From the NCBI GenBank assembly GCA_903871975.1, contig CAIQIY010000018.1:1-5335 (forward strand): DNA of 5,335 bases. The letters are read 5' to 3'. A model generated the notes under the pieces. It ran no database searches, was not told the origin of the DNA, and saw only the letters and a list, made by a program, of their open reading frames with translations. This document shows, one piece after another, positions 1-5,267 of the stretch; within the stretch, counting starts at the first letter, position 1; every line of letters starts with the position of its first letter. The position numbers and the translations under genes were made by a program. Origin of the DNA: an uncultured Chloroflexota bacterium (GTDB lineage: Bacteria > Chloroflexota > Chloroflexia > Chloroflexales > Roseiflexaceae).

Positions 1-416
1 CCGCGATCAGTGCTACCAGCGGCGTGGCGGCGACACCGGCAGCACCGGTGATGCCGTGGCTGCGGGCGTCGGCGAGCAGGGCGCGCATCGATGTGACCAG
101 GTCATCCGGCGCGTCGGTTGCCAGCCCGACCAATACGTCATCGCTCAGCCATGCCACGCGTGGCAACCATGCGCTCAACAGATCGTGCACCACGGCACGC
201 ACCGCACCGATCGCGCCGGTGTCCACCGCGACCAGGGCAGCATCGGTGCAGCGGCGCCGCGCCTGGGCTGGCGTCATGCCCGCGGCGATGCCGGTGGCGT
301 CGCTGGCGACGACTGCCGGCCGCGCGCCAGCCGAGATGACGACCAAAGATCGTGTCGTGGCGCCGCGCCGCCGTGAGGCCGAGGTCGGCGATGATCACGG
401 CGACTGCACAGCTCAT
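1..416 (-). pseudogene. imuB: ImuB-like Y-family DNA polymerase homologue, N-terminal part, frame-disrupted and cut by window edge
   Basis: ImuB proteins are Y-family polymerase homologues, usually catalytically inactive, that recruit the error-prone polymerase DnaE2 to the clamp in SOS mutagenesis. The ATG at 416 overlaps the imuA stop as ATGA. The first ~24 codons read MSCAVAVIIADLGLTAARRH..., a plausible first strand and helix. After that this frame turns into Arg/His-rich nonsense and stops at 138. From about 346 down to 2 the +1 frame reads a normal Y-family fingers/palm segment, including LVVISAGARP, VVASDATGIAAGMTPAQARR and, near the edge, GVAATPLVALIA. That frame has a stop just after the ATG and no good start of its own, so one gene is split by a frameshift. 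Dropping one T from the TTT at 345-347 would join the two parts cleanly. The break may be real or a sequencing error. A DinB-type polymerase is the alternative; the imuA neighbour favours ImuB. The rest lies beyond base 1. Confidence 0.7.
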
Positions 417-1150
417 CGCTCGATCTCCAGCAGCGGCAGGGTGATCGGCAGATCGACGGCTCCGCCGGCATGCCCACGCCGCCAGATGGCGATGCGGCTC
501 TGGCAGAGCGCTGCACAGGTGTCGCCGAATCGCCAGTGCTGTGCGGCGACGTGCAACCGCAGCTCGGCAGCACGCCCGAGGGCATCGTGCCCCGCCGCGA
601 TGTGGGCGTCGCGCCCTGATGGCAGCGAGGTGAGCGCCATGATCACGCCGCCGGTGCCGCGTGTGCGCCGCATGAGGTGCGCGACAGCCCGTGATGGCGC
701 GATGCGGCCGAGCCCGCCCCCGAGCCCGATGATCGAGTCGACCATGATCAACGAGGCCCCGGCGTCGATCAGCCCCGCCAGCATCAGGAAGGCCTGGTCG
801 GCATTGTGCGGCCGGCCGATCGGCATGTCGGCCAGCGCCACACCGCACGATGCGGCATAGTCGGCGTCGAAGGTGCCGGTGACATCGACGACGGCGGTGG
901 CGCGCCGCCGCCGCTGGGTGTGGGCGATGATGCTGAACGCCAACGTGCTGGCCCCCGAGGTTGGAATGCCGATGATCTCGCTGATCGCCCCACACGGTAG
1001 CCCGCCGCCCAACGCAGCGTCGAGCGCCTGCGCCCCCGTCGCGAGCGTGTCGGGCCAGCGGCTGCTGCTCTTGCCGAGCCGTAATGCGCGTGTCCCCCAA
1101 CGCTGCCAGCATTCCTCAAGGACACCACTGATCGGGTCACCAGCAGACAT
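413..1150 (-). CDS. imuA: ImuA, RecA-like mutasome accessory protein
   Basis: This 245-residue RecA-fold protein is probably the ImuA partner of ImuB in SOS-induced, DnaE2-type translesion mutagenesis. The RecA core is recognisable: TGAQALDAALGGGLP at 38-52, the P-loop position GIPTSGAST at 61-69, a VDVTGTFDADYAASCGV segment matching RecA's 'DAEHALDPxYA' region, and a Walker B strand LIMVDS at 134-139. The P-loop lysine is replaced by alanine, and the position of RecA's catalytic glutamate is not acidic, so ATP hydrolysis is doubtful. Degenerate P-loops also occur in the ImuA relatives I know from actinobacteria. I chose ATG 1150 because AAAGGGAGG lies just upstream. An in-frame ATG at 1177 would add nine residues that encode this ribosome site. 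The stop overlaps the imuB start by four bases, implying translational coupling, and a LexA box lies 37-50 bases upstream. It could be labelled generically as RecA-like or SulA-like. Confidence 0.78.
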   Translation of the reverse strand: MSAGDPISGVLEECWQRWGTRALRLGKSSSRWPDTLATGAQALDAALGGGLPCGAISEIIGIPTSGASTLAFSIIAHTQRRRRATAVVDVTGTFDADYAASCGVALADMPIGRPHNADQAFLMLAGLIDAGASLIMVDSIIGLGGGLGRIAPSRAVAHLMRRTRGTGGVIMALTSLPSGRDAHIAAGHDALGRAAELRLHVAAQHWRFGDTCAALCQSRIAIWRRGHAGGAVDLPITLPLLEIER

Positions 1151-1186
1151 CACGCCCTCCCTTTCTGTGTCGAACATGTGAACAAC

Positions 1187-1200
1187 AGAACATTTGTTCT
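1187..1200. promoter_or_regulatory. LexA (SOS) box upstream of imuA
   Basis: AGAACATTTGTTCT has perfect 6-base arms around a TT centre. It contains GAAC-N4-GTTC, the core of the Bacillus/Gram-positive-type LexA operator. It lies 37-50 bases before the chosen imuA start, next to an AT-rich TATATCATATG stretch (minus strand) that could hold the -10 region, so LexA bound here would block transcription. A second GAAC pair (GAACATGTGAAC, 1172-1183) follows on the imuA side, but as a direct rather than inverted repeat. The position and the identity of the downstream genes make the SOS assignment strong. Confidence 0.85.
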
Positions 1201-1672
1201 ACATATGATATAGCAGGGATGGCGTGAAGAGTCAAGAGGAATGGCGCCGCCGGGGGCAGGTGTCAGCGCTCCCTTCGCCCGCTGCGCGTCGCCATGCGGG
1301 GCGCAACGCGCATGCACCGGTCGCCACGGCGCTCACGCGGCTCGCGTGGTTTCGGGGCAACACACGGCGCAGCCGGTGGTGGCGCGCATGTCCTGCACCG
1401 CGCAGGGGCACGTGGCACAGGCTGGCCCGGGGCAACGGGATGTGCGTCGGGGCGCGCCGGCCGGCCCGGCGCGCAATTGGCACCGTCAGAGCGCGCGAAC
1501 AGGCGGCAACAGGTGCATTCCCGGTATATCAGGGCACGATTGGGAGTATGTGGTGCCCAGAGGATGCACCGCATCCGGCGGTGCGCCATCCGGTGTGCTG
1601 GGGGCCATGTATGACGCCATGCAGCCGCGTCAGTCGCCGTTCACGGCAAGTACAGCGATCGCCCCCGCGCCG
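1201..1672. other. Long intergenic region between rpe and imuA, no convincing gene
   Basis: Both flanking genes point left. Open frames exist here on both strands, but their translations are rich in Arg, Ala, Pro, Cys and His and show no family motif, as expected of random GC-rich frames. I saw no tRNA, RNase P, SRP or tmRNA signature. The region does hold several perfect short hairpins: 1452-1474 (9-base GC stem, 5-base loop), 1562-1576 (GGATGC-ACC-GCATCC) and 1577-1587 (GGCG-GTG-CGCC). None is followed by a T-run on either strand, so none is called a terminator. The rightmost part may be the 3' untranslated end of the rpe transcript, and the leftmost bases hold the imuA promoter. Confidence 0.6.
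1452..1474. repeat. Strong GC inverted repeat (9-base stem)
   Basis: GCGCGCCGG pairs perfectly with CCGGCGCGC across the loop CCGGC. No T-tract follows on either strand, so a classical intrinsic terminator is not supported. It may fold in a read-through transcript from rpe, or be a by-product of high GC. Confidence 0.5.
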
Positions 1673-2368
1673 TCATGGCTCCGACTGTACCGCAGCGCGT
1701 AATTGGGCAATCGCATCGGCGACGCCATGGTGGCGATTGAAGACCGCCGAGCCAGCCACCAGGTTCGTCGCACCAGCGGCGACGACCGTCGCGGCCGTTG
1801 CTGCGTTGATGCCGCCATCCACCTGGAGATGTACGTGGTGGAGCGAGCGGTCATCGAGCTGCTGTCGCAGCCGAGCGATGCGTGTCGTCGTGCCTGCGAT
1901 GTACCGCTGGCCACCGAATCCGGGATTGACGCTCATGATCAGAACCAGGTCGACCAATTCAAGCACCTCGTCGAGCATGACGAGCGGCGTCGCCGGATTG
2001 ATGGCCACACCAGGCCGGGCCCCACCATCACGAATCTGCTCGAGGGTCCGATGAAGGTGCGGGCACGTCTCGACATGCACGCTGATGCTGGCGGCACCCG
2101 CCTCGATGAACGCGTCGATGTAGCGCTCCGGGTTGACGATCATCAGATGGCAATCCAGCGGCAGGTTCGTGACGCCACGCAACGCATCGACCACCGGCAC
2201 GCCGATCGAGATGTTGGGCACGAACACGCCGTCCATCACATCGACGTGCAGCCAGTCGGCGCCAGCCGCGGCGGCCTCGGCGACATGTTCGCCCAGCCTG
2301 GTGAAATCTGCAGCGAGCAACGATGGGGCGAGGATGATGGGGCGTCCGGCAGCGGTGGTCAGGGGCAC
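1673..2368 (-). CDS. rpe: Ribulose-phosphate 3-epimerase
   Basis: This enzyme interconverts D-ribulose 5-phosphate and D-xylulose 5-phosphate in the cytosol, in the pentose phosphate pathway or Calvin cycle. The 231-residue product is full length for the family and has its TIM-barrel motifs in order: LAPSLLAADF (13-22), LHVDVMDGVFVPNISIG (40-56), CHLMIVNPERY (73-83), GVAINPATP (120-128), MSVNPGFGGQ (145-154), QVDGGIN (182-188) and the phosphate-binding end GATNLVAGSAVF (199-210). The expected metal and catalytic residues are present: His41, Asp43, His74 and Asp184. I chose the GTG at 2368 because AAGGAG (2376-2381) lies 7 bases before it and the protein then starts just ahead of the first barrel strand. 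An in-frame ATG at 2404 would add 12 residues spanning that ribosome site and lies at the likely transcription start. The gene stands alone, with an extended -10 promoter upstream. Confidence 0.95.
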   Translation of the reverse strand: MPLTTAAGRPIILAPSLLAADFTRLGEHVAEAAAAGADWLHVDVMDGVFVPNISIGVPVVDALRGVTNLPLDCHLMIVNPERYIDAFIEAGAASISVHVETCPHLHRTLEQIRDGGARPGVAINPATPLVMLDEVLELVDLVLIMSVNPGFGGQRYIAGTTTRIARLRQQLDDRSLHHVHLQVDGGINAATAATVVAAGATNLVAGSAVFNRHHGVADAIAQLRAAVQSEP

Positions 2369-2375
2369 AGGCCAG

Positions 2376-2381
2376 CTCCTT
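2376..2381 (-). promoter_or_regulatory. Shine-Dalgarno site that fixes the rpe GTG start
   Basis: AAGGAG on the minus strand, 7 bases before GTG 2368. It decides against the upstream ATG at 2404, which would place this site inside the coding sequence. Confidence 0.8.
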
Positions 2382-2405
2382 CGACTATGGGTGTCGCGCT
2401 GCACC

Positions 2406-2414
2406 AGTATACCA
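2406..2414 (-). promoter_or_regulatory. Putative extended -10 promoter of rpe
   Basis: The minus strand reads TGGTATACT: a TATACT hexamer (5 of 6 to TATAAT) preceded by TGn, the extended -10 signature. It lies about 38 bases upstream of the GTG start, leaving a short leader with the ribosome site. No good -35 hexamer is seen 16-18 bases further upstream, which is common for extended -10 promoters. Confidence 0.5.
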
Positions 2415-2544
2415 GCGCACCGCCCAGCGGGTTTGGAGTGGATATCCGTGCGCTGACGTGGAGTACGGGCGACGTCGGGCGATTTACGATCGCATATACC
2501 CCATCAATGGCCGAGCAACTATCCATCCATTTCGCTCCATCACC

Positions 2545-2832
2545 TCACGATGCGTGCGTGAGCGCGATGCCTACCGCCCGACATCGGAACGAAGACTGGC
2601 CCATGGAAGGTTGCGCGCACTGGTAGATCATCGCTGCTCCGTGCAGCAGGGTCATGGCGTGCTCCGGTGTGCTCAGATCGCCCTTGACTACCTCGACCCC
2701 GTCGAGGGCAACGGACAATTGCCCGCTGCGGTTGAGCATGTGCACCCGTCGGCACTCTTCCAGCAGCGCCCGCGCCGTCCTCTGCCCCAGCGGTCCCGTT
2801 CCGATGATCAGATGGAGCCCATTCATACCCAT
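2545..2832 (-). pseudogene. N-terminal fragment of NAD(P)-binding epimerase/dehydratase-like protein
   Basis: The first ~75 residues are a clear Rossmann start. LHLIIGTGPLGQRTARALLE carries the GxGxxG dinucleotide loop at residues 11-16, followed by HMLNRSG at the second strand, VEVVKGDLSTPE at the third, and AAMIYQCAQP at the fourth. This matches NAD-dependent epimerase/dehydratase (extended SDR) proteins, which are usually about 300 residues long. Here the frame changes character after CAQP and stops at residue 95, and no continuation is obvious in the other frames. The start is sound: AGGAGG (2839-2844) lies 6 bases before ATG 2832. A translated but truncated product is therefore possible. 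It follows another truncated redox gene on the same strand. A deliberately short protein cannot be excluded, but the catalytic YxxxK half of the family is absent. Confidence 0.65.
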
Positions 2833-2858
2833 CCCCTACCTCCTGAGTACTACTGTGT

Positions 2859-2891
2859 TGACGTGTCACCCCAATGGTAGAACCTGACACG
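2859..2891. promoter_or_regulatory. Nested inverted repeats (TGAC-N2-GTCA and CGTGTCA/TGACACG) upstream of the epimerase fragment
   Basis: TGACGTGTCA (2859-2868) is an inverted repeat with 4-base arms. Its right part, CGTGTCA (2862-2868), is repeated inverted as TGACACG (2885-2891) after 16 bases. The compact element begins about 27 bases upstream of ATG 2832, where a promoter operator would be expected. The binding factor is unknown. Confidence 0.3.
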
Positions 2892-2908
2892 GTGAGAGAA
2901 TCAAGAGG

Positions 2909-3112
2909 TCACCTCTGTGCATTGAGCTCGAGTGTCACGGCCAAGTTCGCCGAGCCGTGCTGGTAGCTCATGTCGGGTTCGAACCTCAGCTCACTCAGCC
3001 GCAGCACCTCAACGGCATGGCTGTTGTCTCTGGCGCCTGCAGTATCGTCTTCTGCGAGCGCGCCGACCAGGCTGTCGCCGCTCGGATGACCGTTCATCAC
3101 AAGGATGTTCAT
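2909..3112 (-). pseudogene. N-terminal fragment of flavodoxin-fold NAD(P)H oxidoreductase (quinone reductase type)
   Basis: The translation from ATG 3112 opens MNILVMNGHPSGDSLVGALAE, the first strand and FMN-phosphate loop region of Flavodoxin_2 / NAD(P)H:quinone oxidoreductases. It continues with VEVLRLSELRFEPDMSY, matching the second strand and the 'L..L.FdP.l' segment of that family. Full members have about 180-200 residues; this frame stops after 67. Just past the TGA, the +1 frame reads AQRDLLILSP..., faintly like the family's next helix ('AQ..I..ADHLV'), so a frameshift may have ended the gene before a deletion removed the rest. An in-frame ATG at 3154 would add 14 unconserved residues; ATG 3112 matches the family start, though its ribosome site is weak. 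These enzymes reduce quinones or similar electrophiles with FAD or FMN; this fragment lacks the rest of the flavin and nucleotide site. Confidence 0.6.
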
Positions 3113-3193
3113 CGTATTTCCCGAGAGCATGGCACCCGCCTTGGGCTGACGCATCGATGAATGCGTTGTGGTAATGCCGAGTCAACGGTCGGC

Positions 3194-3376
3194 TCAGAAT
3201 CGCCAGACATCGCGGTCGAGACTCCGATGAAGCACTTGGCTGCCAAGCCACGCCACCGCCGGGCCCGGCATATCCCCATCAACGAGGCAGGCACGACGGG
3301 CCAGGCACAGCGCGGCTGCCATGTAGCTCGCGGTCGCCCGCGCAGCATCGGCCAGATGCAGCGGCCCGTTAACCTG
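3194..3376 (-). other. Possible coding remnant, unidentified C-terminal-like stretch
   Basis: The minus-strand frame ending in TGA at 3194 reads about 60 residues of balanced, protein-like sequence (LHLADAARATASYMAAALC..., later AVAWLGSQVLHRSL and a final DVWRF) with mostly G/C third bases. No start codon with a ribosome site begins it, and further upstream the same frame runs antisense to the permease gene, so it is at most a 3' fragment. I do not recognise a family. It lies directly upstream of the truncated flavodoxin-like gene, which fits a region of decaying genes. It may also be chance. Confidence 0.2.
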
Positions 3377-3409
3377 TCGACGACCTGCCGTTAACCGTTG
3401 GACGATCTG
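3366..3409. repeat. Two 22-base tandem direct repeats carrying GTTAAC, ahead of the ABC operon
   Basis: Copies at 3366-3387 and 3388-3409 each begin CCGTTAACC and share a GACGA core and a CTG end, with 18 of 22 bases identical. A third, degenerate start (CCGATTACA) follows at 3410. The palindromic GTTAAC hexamers (3368-3373 and 3390-3395) are thus exactly 22 bases apart, about two helical turns, which would put two bound regulators on the same DNA face. The array ends about 30 bases before the first permease ATG, so an operator for the transporter operon is the simplest reading. Confidence 0.45.
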
Positions 3410-3439
3410 CCGATTACATGACGCTGCGATCCTTGCCGC

Positions 3440-4357
3440 ATGCACACAACAGCACCACGCGCCACGGCGCGACACCGAACCGGCGGACAGCTGCGCACCT
3501 ACGCCCTGTTCATCGCGCTGGTCGCACCAAATCTGATCCTGCTTGCGGCATTCACCTTCTGGCCACTGCTCGTGAACGCCTGGCTCAGCATGGTGCGCTG
3601 GAATTTCCTCAGTGCCCAACAGCCATTCGTCGGCCTCGACAACTACGTGCGAGTACTTGGCGCACGCGTGTTTCTCGATGTAGTACGCAACACCGTCGTG
3701 TTCACCGGTATCTCGGTCGCCATCACGATGGGTGTCGGGCTGATACTCGCCATCATGCTCGATCAGCGGTTGCGCTGGCGAACGGCCGCACGCGCCGTCC
3801 TGTTCACCCCCACGGTGTTGGCTGGCTCGGCGATTGCCATCGTCTGGATTTACATCTTCGATCCCCGCTTCGGACTCCTCCAGCAAGTCCTGGCATGGTT
3901 CGCCATCGCATCACCGAACTGGCTCGCCGATCCGGCGTGGGCGATGGCAGCGGTGATCATCGTGTATAGCTGGAAGAACGTCGGCTACGCCGTCGTGATC
4001 TATCTCGCCGGGTTGCAAGCGATCGACCGGACACTCTACGAAGCCGCGGCGATCGATGGCGCCGACGCGTTCGCGCAATTCCGCGCCGTCACCTTGCCCG
4101 GGCTCTCGCCGATGATCTTCTTTCTGATGGTCACCAGTGTGCTGGCGTGCTTTCAGGCGTTCGACATCATCCATGTCATGACCGATGGCGGGCCAGTCAA
4201 CGCGACCAACACGCTCGTCTATCATCTCTACGAGCAGGGGTTCATCCGCACGCAGGCCGGCCCGGCTGGTGTCGTTGCGATGGTGATGTTCATCGCGATG
4301 ATCCTGCTCACATGGCTGCAACTGCGCTATGCCGAGACGCGAGTGCACTATGCATAA
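3440..4357 (+). CDS. ABC transporter permease, UgpA/MalF type (carbohydrate or glycerol-3-phosphate uptake)
   Basis: This is one of two inner-membrane channel subunits of a CUT1-type ABC importer. The 305 residues show a hydrophilic N-terminus and about six hydrophobic segments, near 21-43, 85-107, 118-140, 168-190, 222-245 and 275-295. The cytoplasmic EAA loop, which docks on the ATPase, reads EAAAIDGADAFAQFRAVTLP at 201-220. GLDNYVRVL (65-73), a WKNVGYAVVIYLAGLQAI run at 178-195, FQAFDIIHVMTDGGP (238-252) and the TNTLVYHLYEQGF segment are typical of UgpA-like permeases. The substrate cannot be fixed from the permease. The start is forced: in-frame TGA at 3419-3421 leaves ATG 3440 as the only ATG before the first membrane segment, yet no clear Shine-Dalgarno site precedes it. 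The end overlaps the next permease gene by 8 bases. Confidence 0.92.
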   Translation: MHTTAPRATARHRTGGQLRTYALFIALVAPNLILLAAFTFWPLLVNAWLSMVRWNFLSAQQPFVGLDNYVRVLGARVFLDVVRNTVVFTGISVAITMGVGLILAIMLDQRLRWRTAARAVLFTPTVLAGSAIAIVWIYIFDPRFGLLQQVLAWFAIASPNWLADPAWAMAAVIIVYSWKNVGYAVVIYLAGLQAIDRTLYEAAAIDGADAFAQFRAVTLPGLSPMIFFLMVTSVLACFQAFDIIHVMTDGGPVNATNTLVYHLYEQGFIRTQAGPAGVVAMVMFIAMILLTWLQLRYAETRVHYA

Positions 4358-5192
4358 CCAACCGCAGCGCCTCGCCCGCCACGAGCAGATTGTCAGCGCC
4401 CTGATCGTCGCGGTCGCCGTCATCATCATCGGTCTACCGCTCTACTGGATGCTGATCGCTTCGTTCAAGCTCTCTGGTGAGATCTACACCGCACCACCGA
4501 CGTGGTGGCCGCAATACCCCACGCTTGAGAACTATCCGCTGGCATGGCAAGCCGTGCCCTTTGCCCAGTACTACCTCAACAGCGTCATCGTCACCGCCAT
4601 CACAACGCTGTCGAAGACCACGCTCGCGACGCTCACCGCGTATGCATTGGTCTATCTGCCAGTCCGCGGTCGCGATGCAGTCTTCGTCACCGTGCTCGCC
4701 GGCCTCATGGTGCCGCAGCAGATTCTGATCGTGCCGAACTTTCTCACCATCGCAAACCTCGGCTGGCTCAATACATATCAGGGACTGATCCTGCCAGGTG
4801 CTGCCACCGCCTTCGGGACATTTCTCATGCGGCAGTACTTTCTGACCCTGCCGTCCGAGATCTTCGAAGCCGCGCAGATCGATGGCGCCGGGCACCTGCA
4901 ACGCCTGTGGACCATCGCGGTGCCGCTCGCGCGGCCAGCGATCGTCACCACTGCGCTCTTCGCCATCGTCTCGGAATGGAACGAGTATCTGTGGCCACTG
5001 CTGGTCACCAACATCGATGCGATGAGAACCTTGCCAGTTGGAGTCGCGCAATTGTTCGACTCCGAAGGGCTGGCCAACTGGGGCGTCATCATGGCCGGCA
5101 CCGTTCTGGTCGTCGCGCCAATCGTCGTCCTGTTTGGCTGGGCGCAACGCCATATCATCGACGGCATCGCCGCCGGTGCGCTCAAAGGCTGA
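4350..5192 (+). CDS. ABC transporter permease, UgpE/MalG type (carbohydrate or glycerol-3-phosphate uptake)
   Basis: This is the second channel subunit, pairing with the upstream UgpA-like permease in the cytoplasmic membrane. The 280 residues begin with a membrane helix ending in GLPLYWMLIASFK (28-40), typical of MalG/UgpE. They continue with LENYPLAWQAVPFAQYYLNS (59-78), LAGLMVPQQILIVPNF (117-131), the LNTYQGLILPG segment, and the EAA loop EAAQIDGAGHLQRLWTIAVP at 173-192. SEWNEYLWPLL (208-218) and a last helix near 245-265 complete the pattern. ATG 4350 is preferred: it overlaps the end of the upstream gene (ATGCATAA), suggesting translational coupling, and gives the usual family length. 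An in-frame ATG at 4329 would add seven residues; neither start has a strong ribosome site. The gene is followed by 75 bases and then the putative binding-protein gene. Confidence 0.92.
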   Translation: MHNQPQRLARHEQIVSALIVAVAVIIIGLPLYWMLIASFKLSGEIYTAPPTWWPQYPTLENYPLAWQAVPFAQYYLNSVIVTAITTLSKTTLATLTAYALVYLPVRGRDAVFVTVLAGLMVPQQILIVPNFLTIANLGWLNTYQGLILPGAATAFGTFLMRQYFLTLPSEIFEAAQIDGAGHLQRLWTIAVPLARPAIVTTALFAIVSEWNEYLWPLLVTNIDAMRTLPVGVAQLFDSEGLANWGVIMAGTVLVVAPIVVLFGWAQRHIIDGIAAGALKG

Positions 5193-5201
5193 GGATTACC
5201 A

Positions 5202-5217
5202 CGCGCGGCGCAGCGCG
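5202..5217 (+). repeat. Small hairpin between permease and binding-protein genes
   Basis: CGCGC and GCGCG flank a 6-base loop, ten bases after the permease stop. There is no T-run, so it is not a clear terminator. In ABC operons such hairpins can protect or separate the more abundant binding-protein message, but the stem is short and GC-rich DNA forms such pairs by chance. Confidence 0.25.
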
Positions 5218-5267
5218 ACATCCGTATCGGTCATGTCGTCATCCTTCCGACAGAAGAGGTCACACCG

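Noticed and set aside
24..860. Long plus-strand open frame opposite imuA and imuB
   Set aside because: Its translation is Ala/Arg/Ser/Pro-rich with no motif, and it lies antisense to two genes with clear RecA-like and Y-family signatures.
138..1112. Long minus-strand frame running through imuA into imuB
   Set aside because: Over imuA it is an out-of-frame Arg/His-rich translation. Only its stretch from 416 to about 346 reads real imuB sequence, and that is described under imuB.
1562..1600. Rho-independent terminator for rpe or a riboswitch
   Set aside because: Stable hairpins exist, but no T-tract follows on the minus strand, and no TPP, cobalamin or other riboswitch core sequence is visible.
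1224..2054. Plus-strand open frame crossing the intergenic region and the 3' half of rpe
   Set aside because: It is antisense to rpe, has no ribosome site, and its translation is low-complexity Arg/Ala/Thr.
1703..2626. Long plus-strand open frame opposite rpe
   Set aside because: It is a complementary-strand shadow of rpe, whose motifs are complete on the minus strand.
3366..3420. CRISPR array
   Set aside because: The 22-base units are directly adjacent with no unique spacers and only two good copies are present.
3194..3886. Minus-strand frame overlapping the first permease gene as a 230-residue protein
   Set aside because: Above 3440 it is antisense to a well-conserved permease and is rich in Asp/Glu/His, as expected of a shadow. 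Only the part below about 3376 is kept as a possible remnant.
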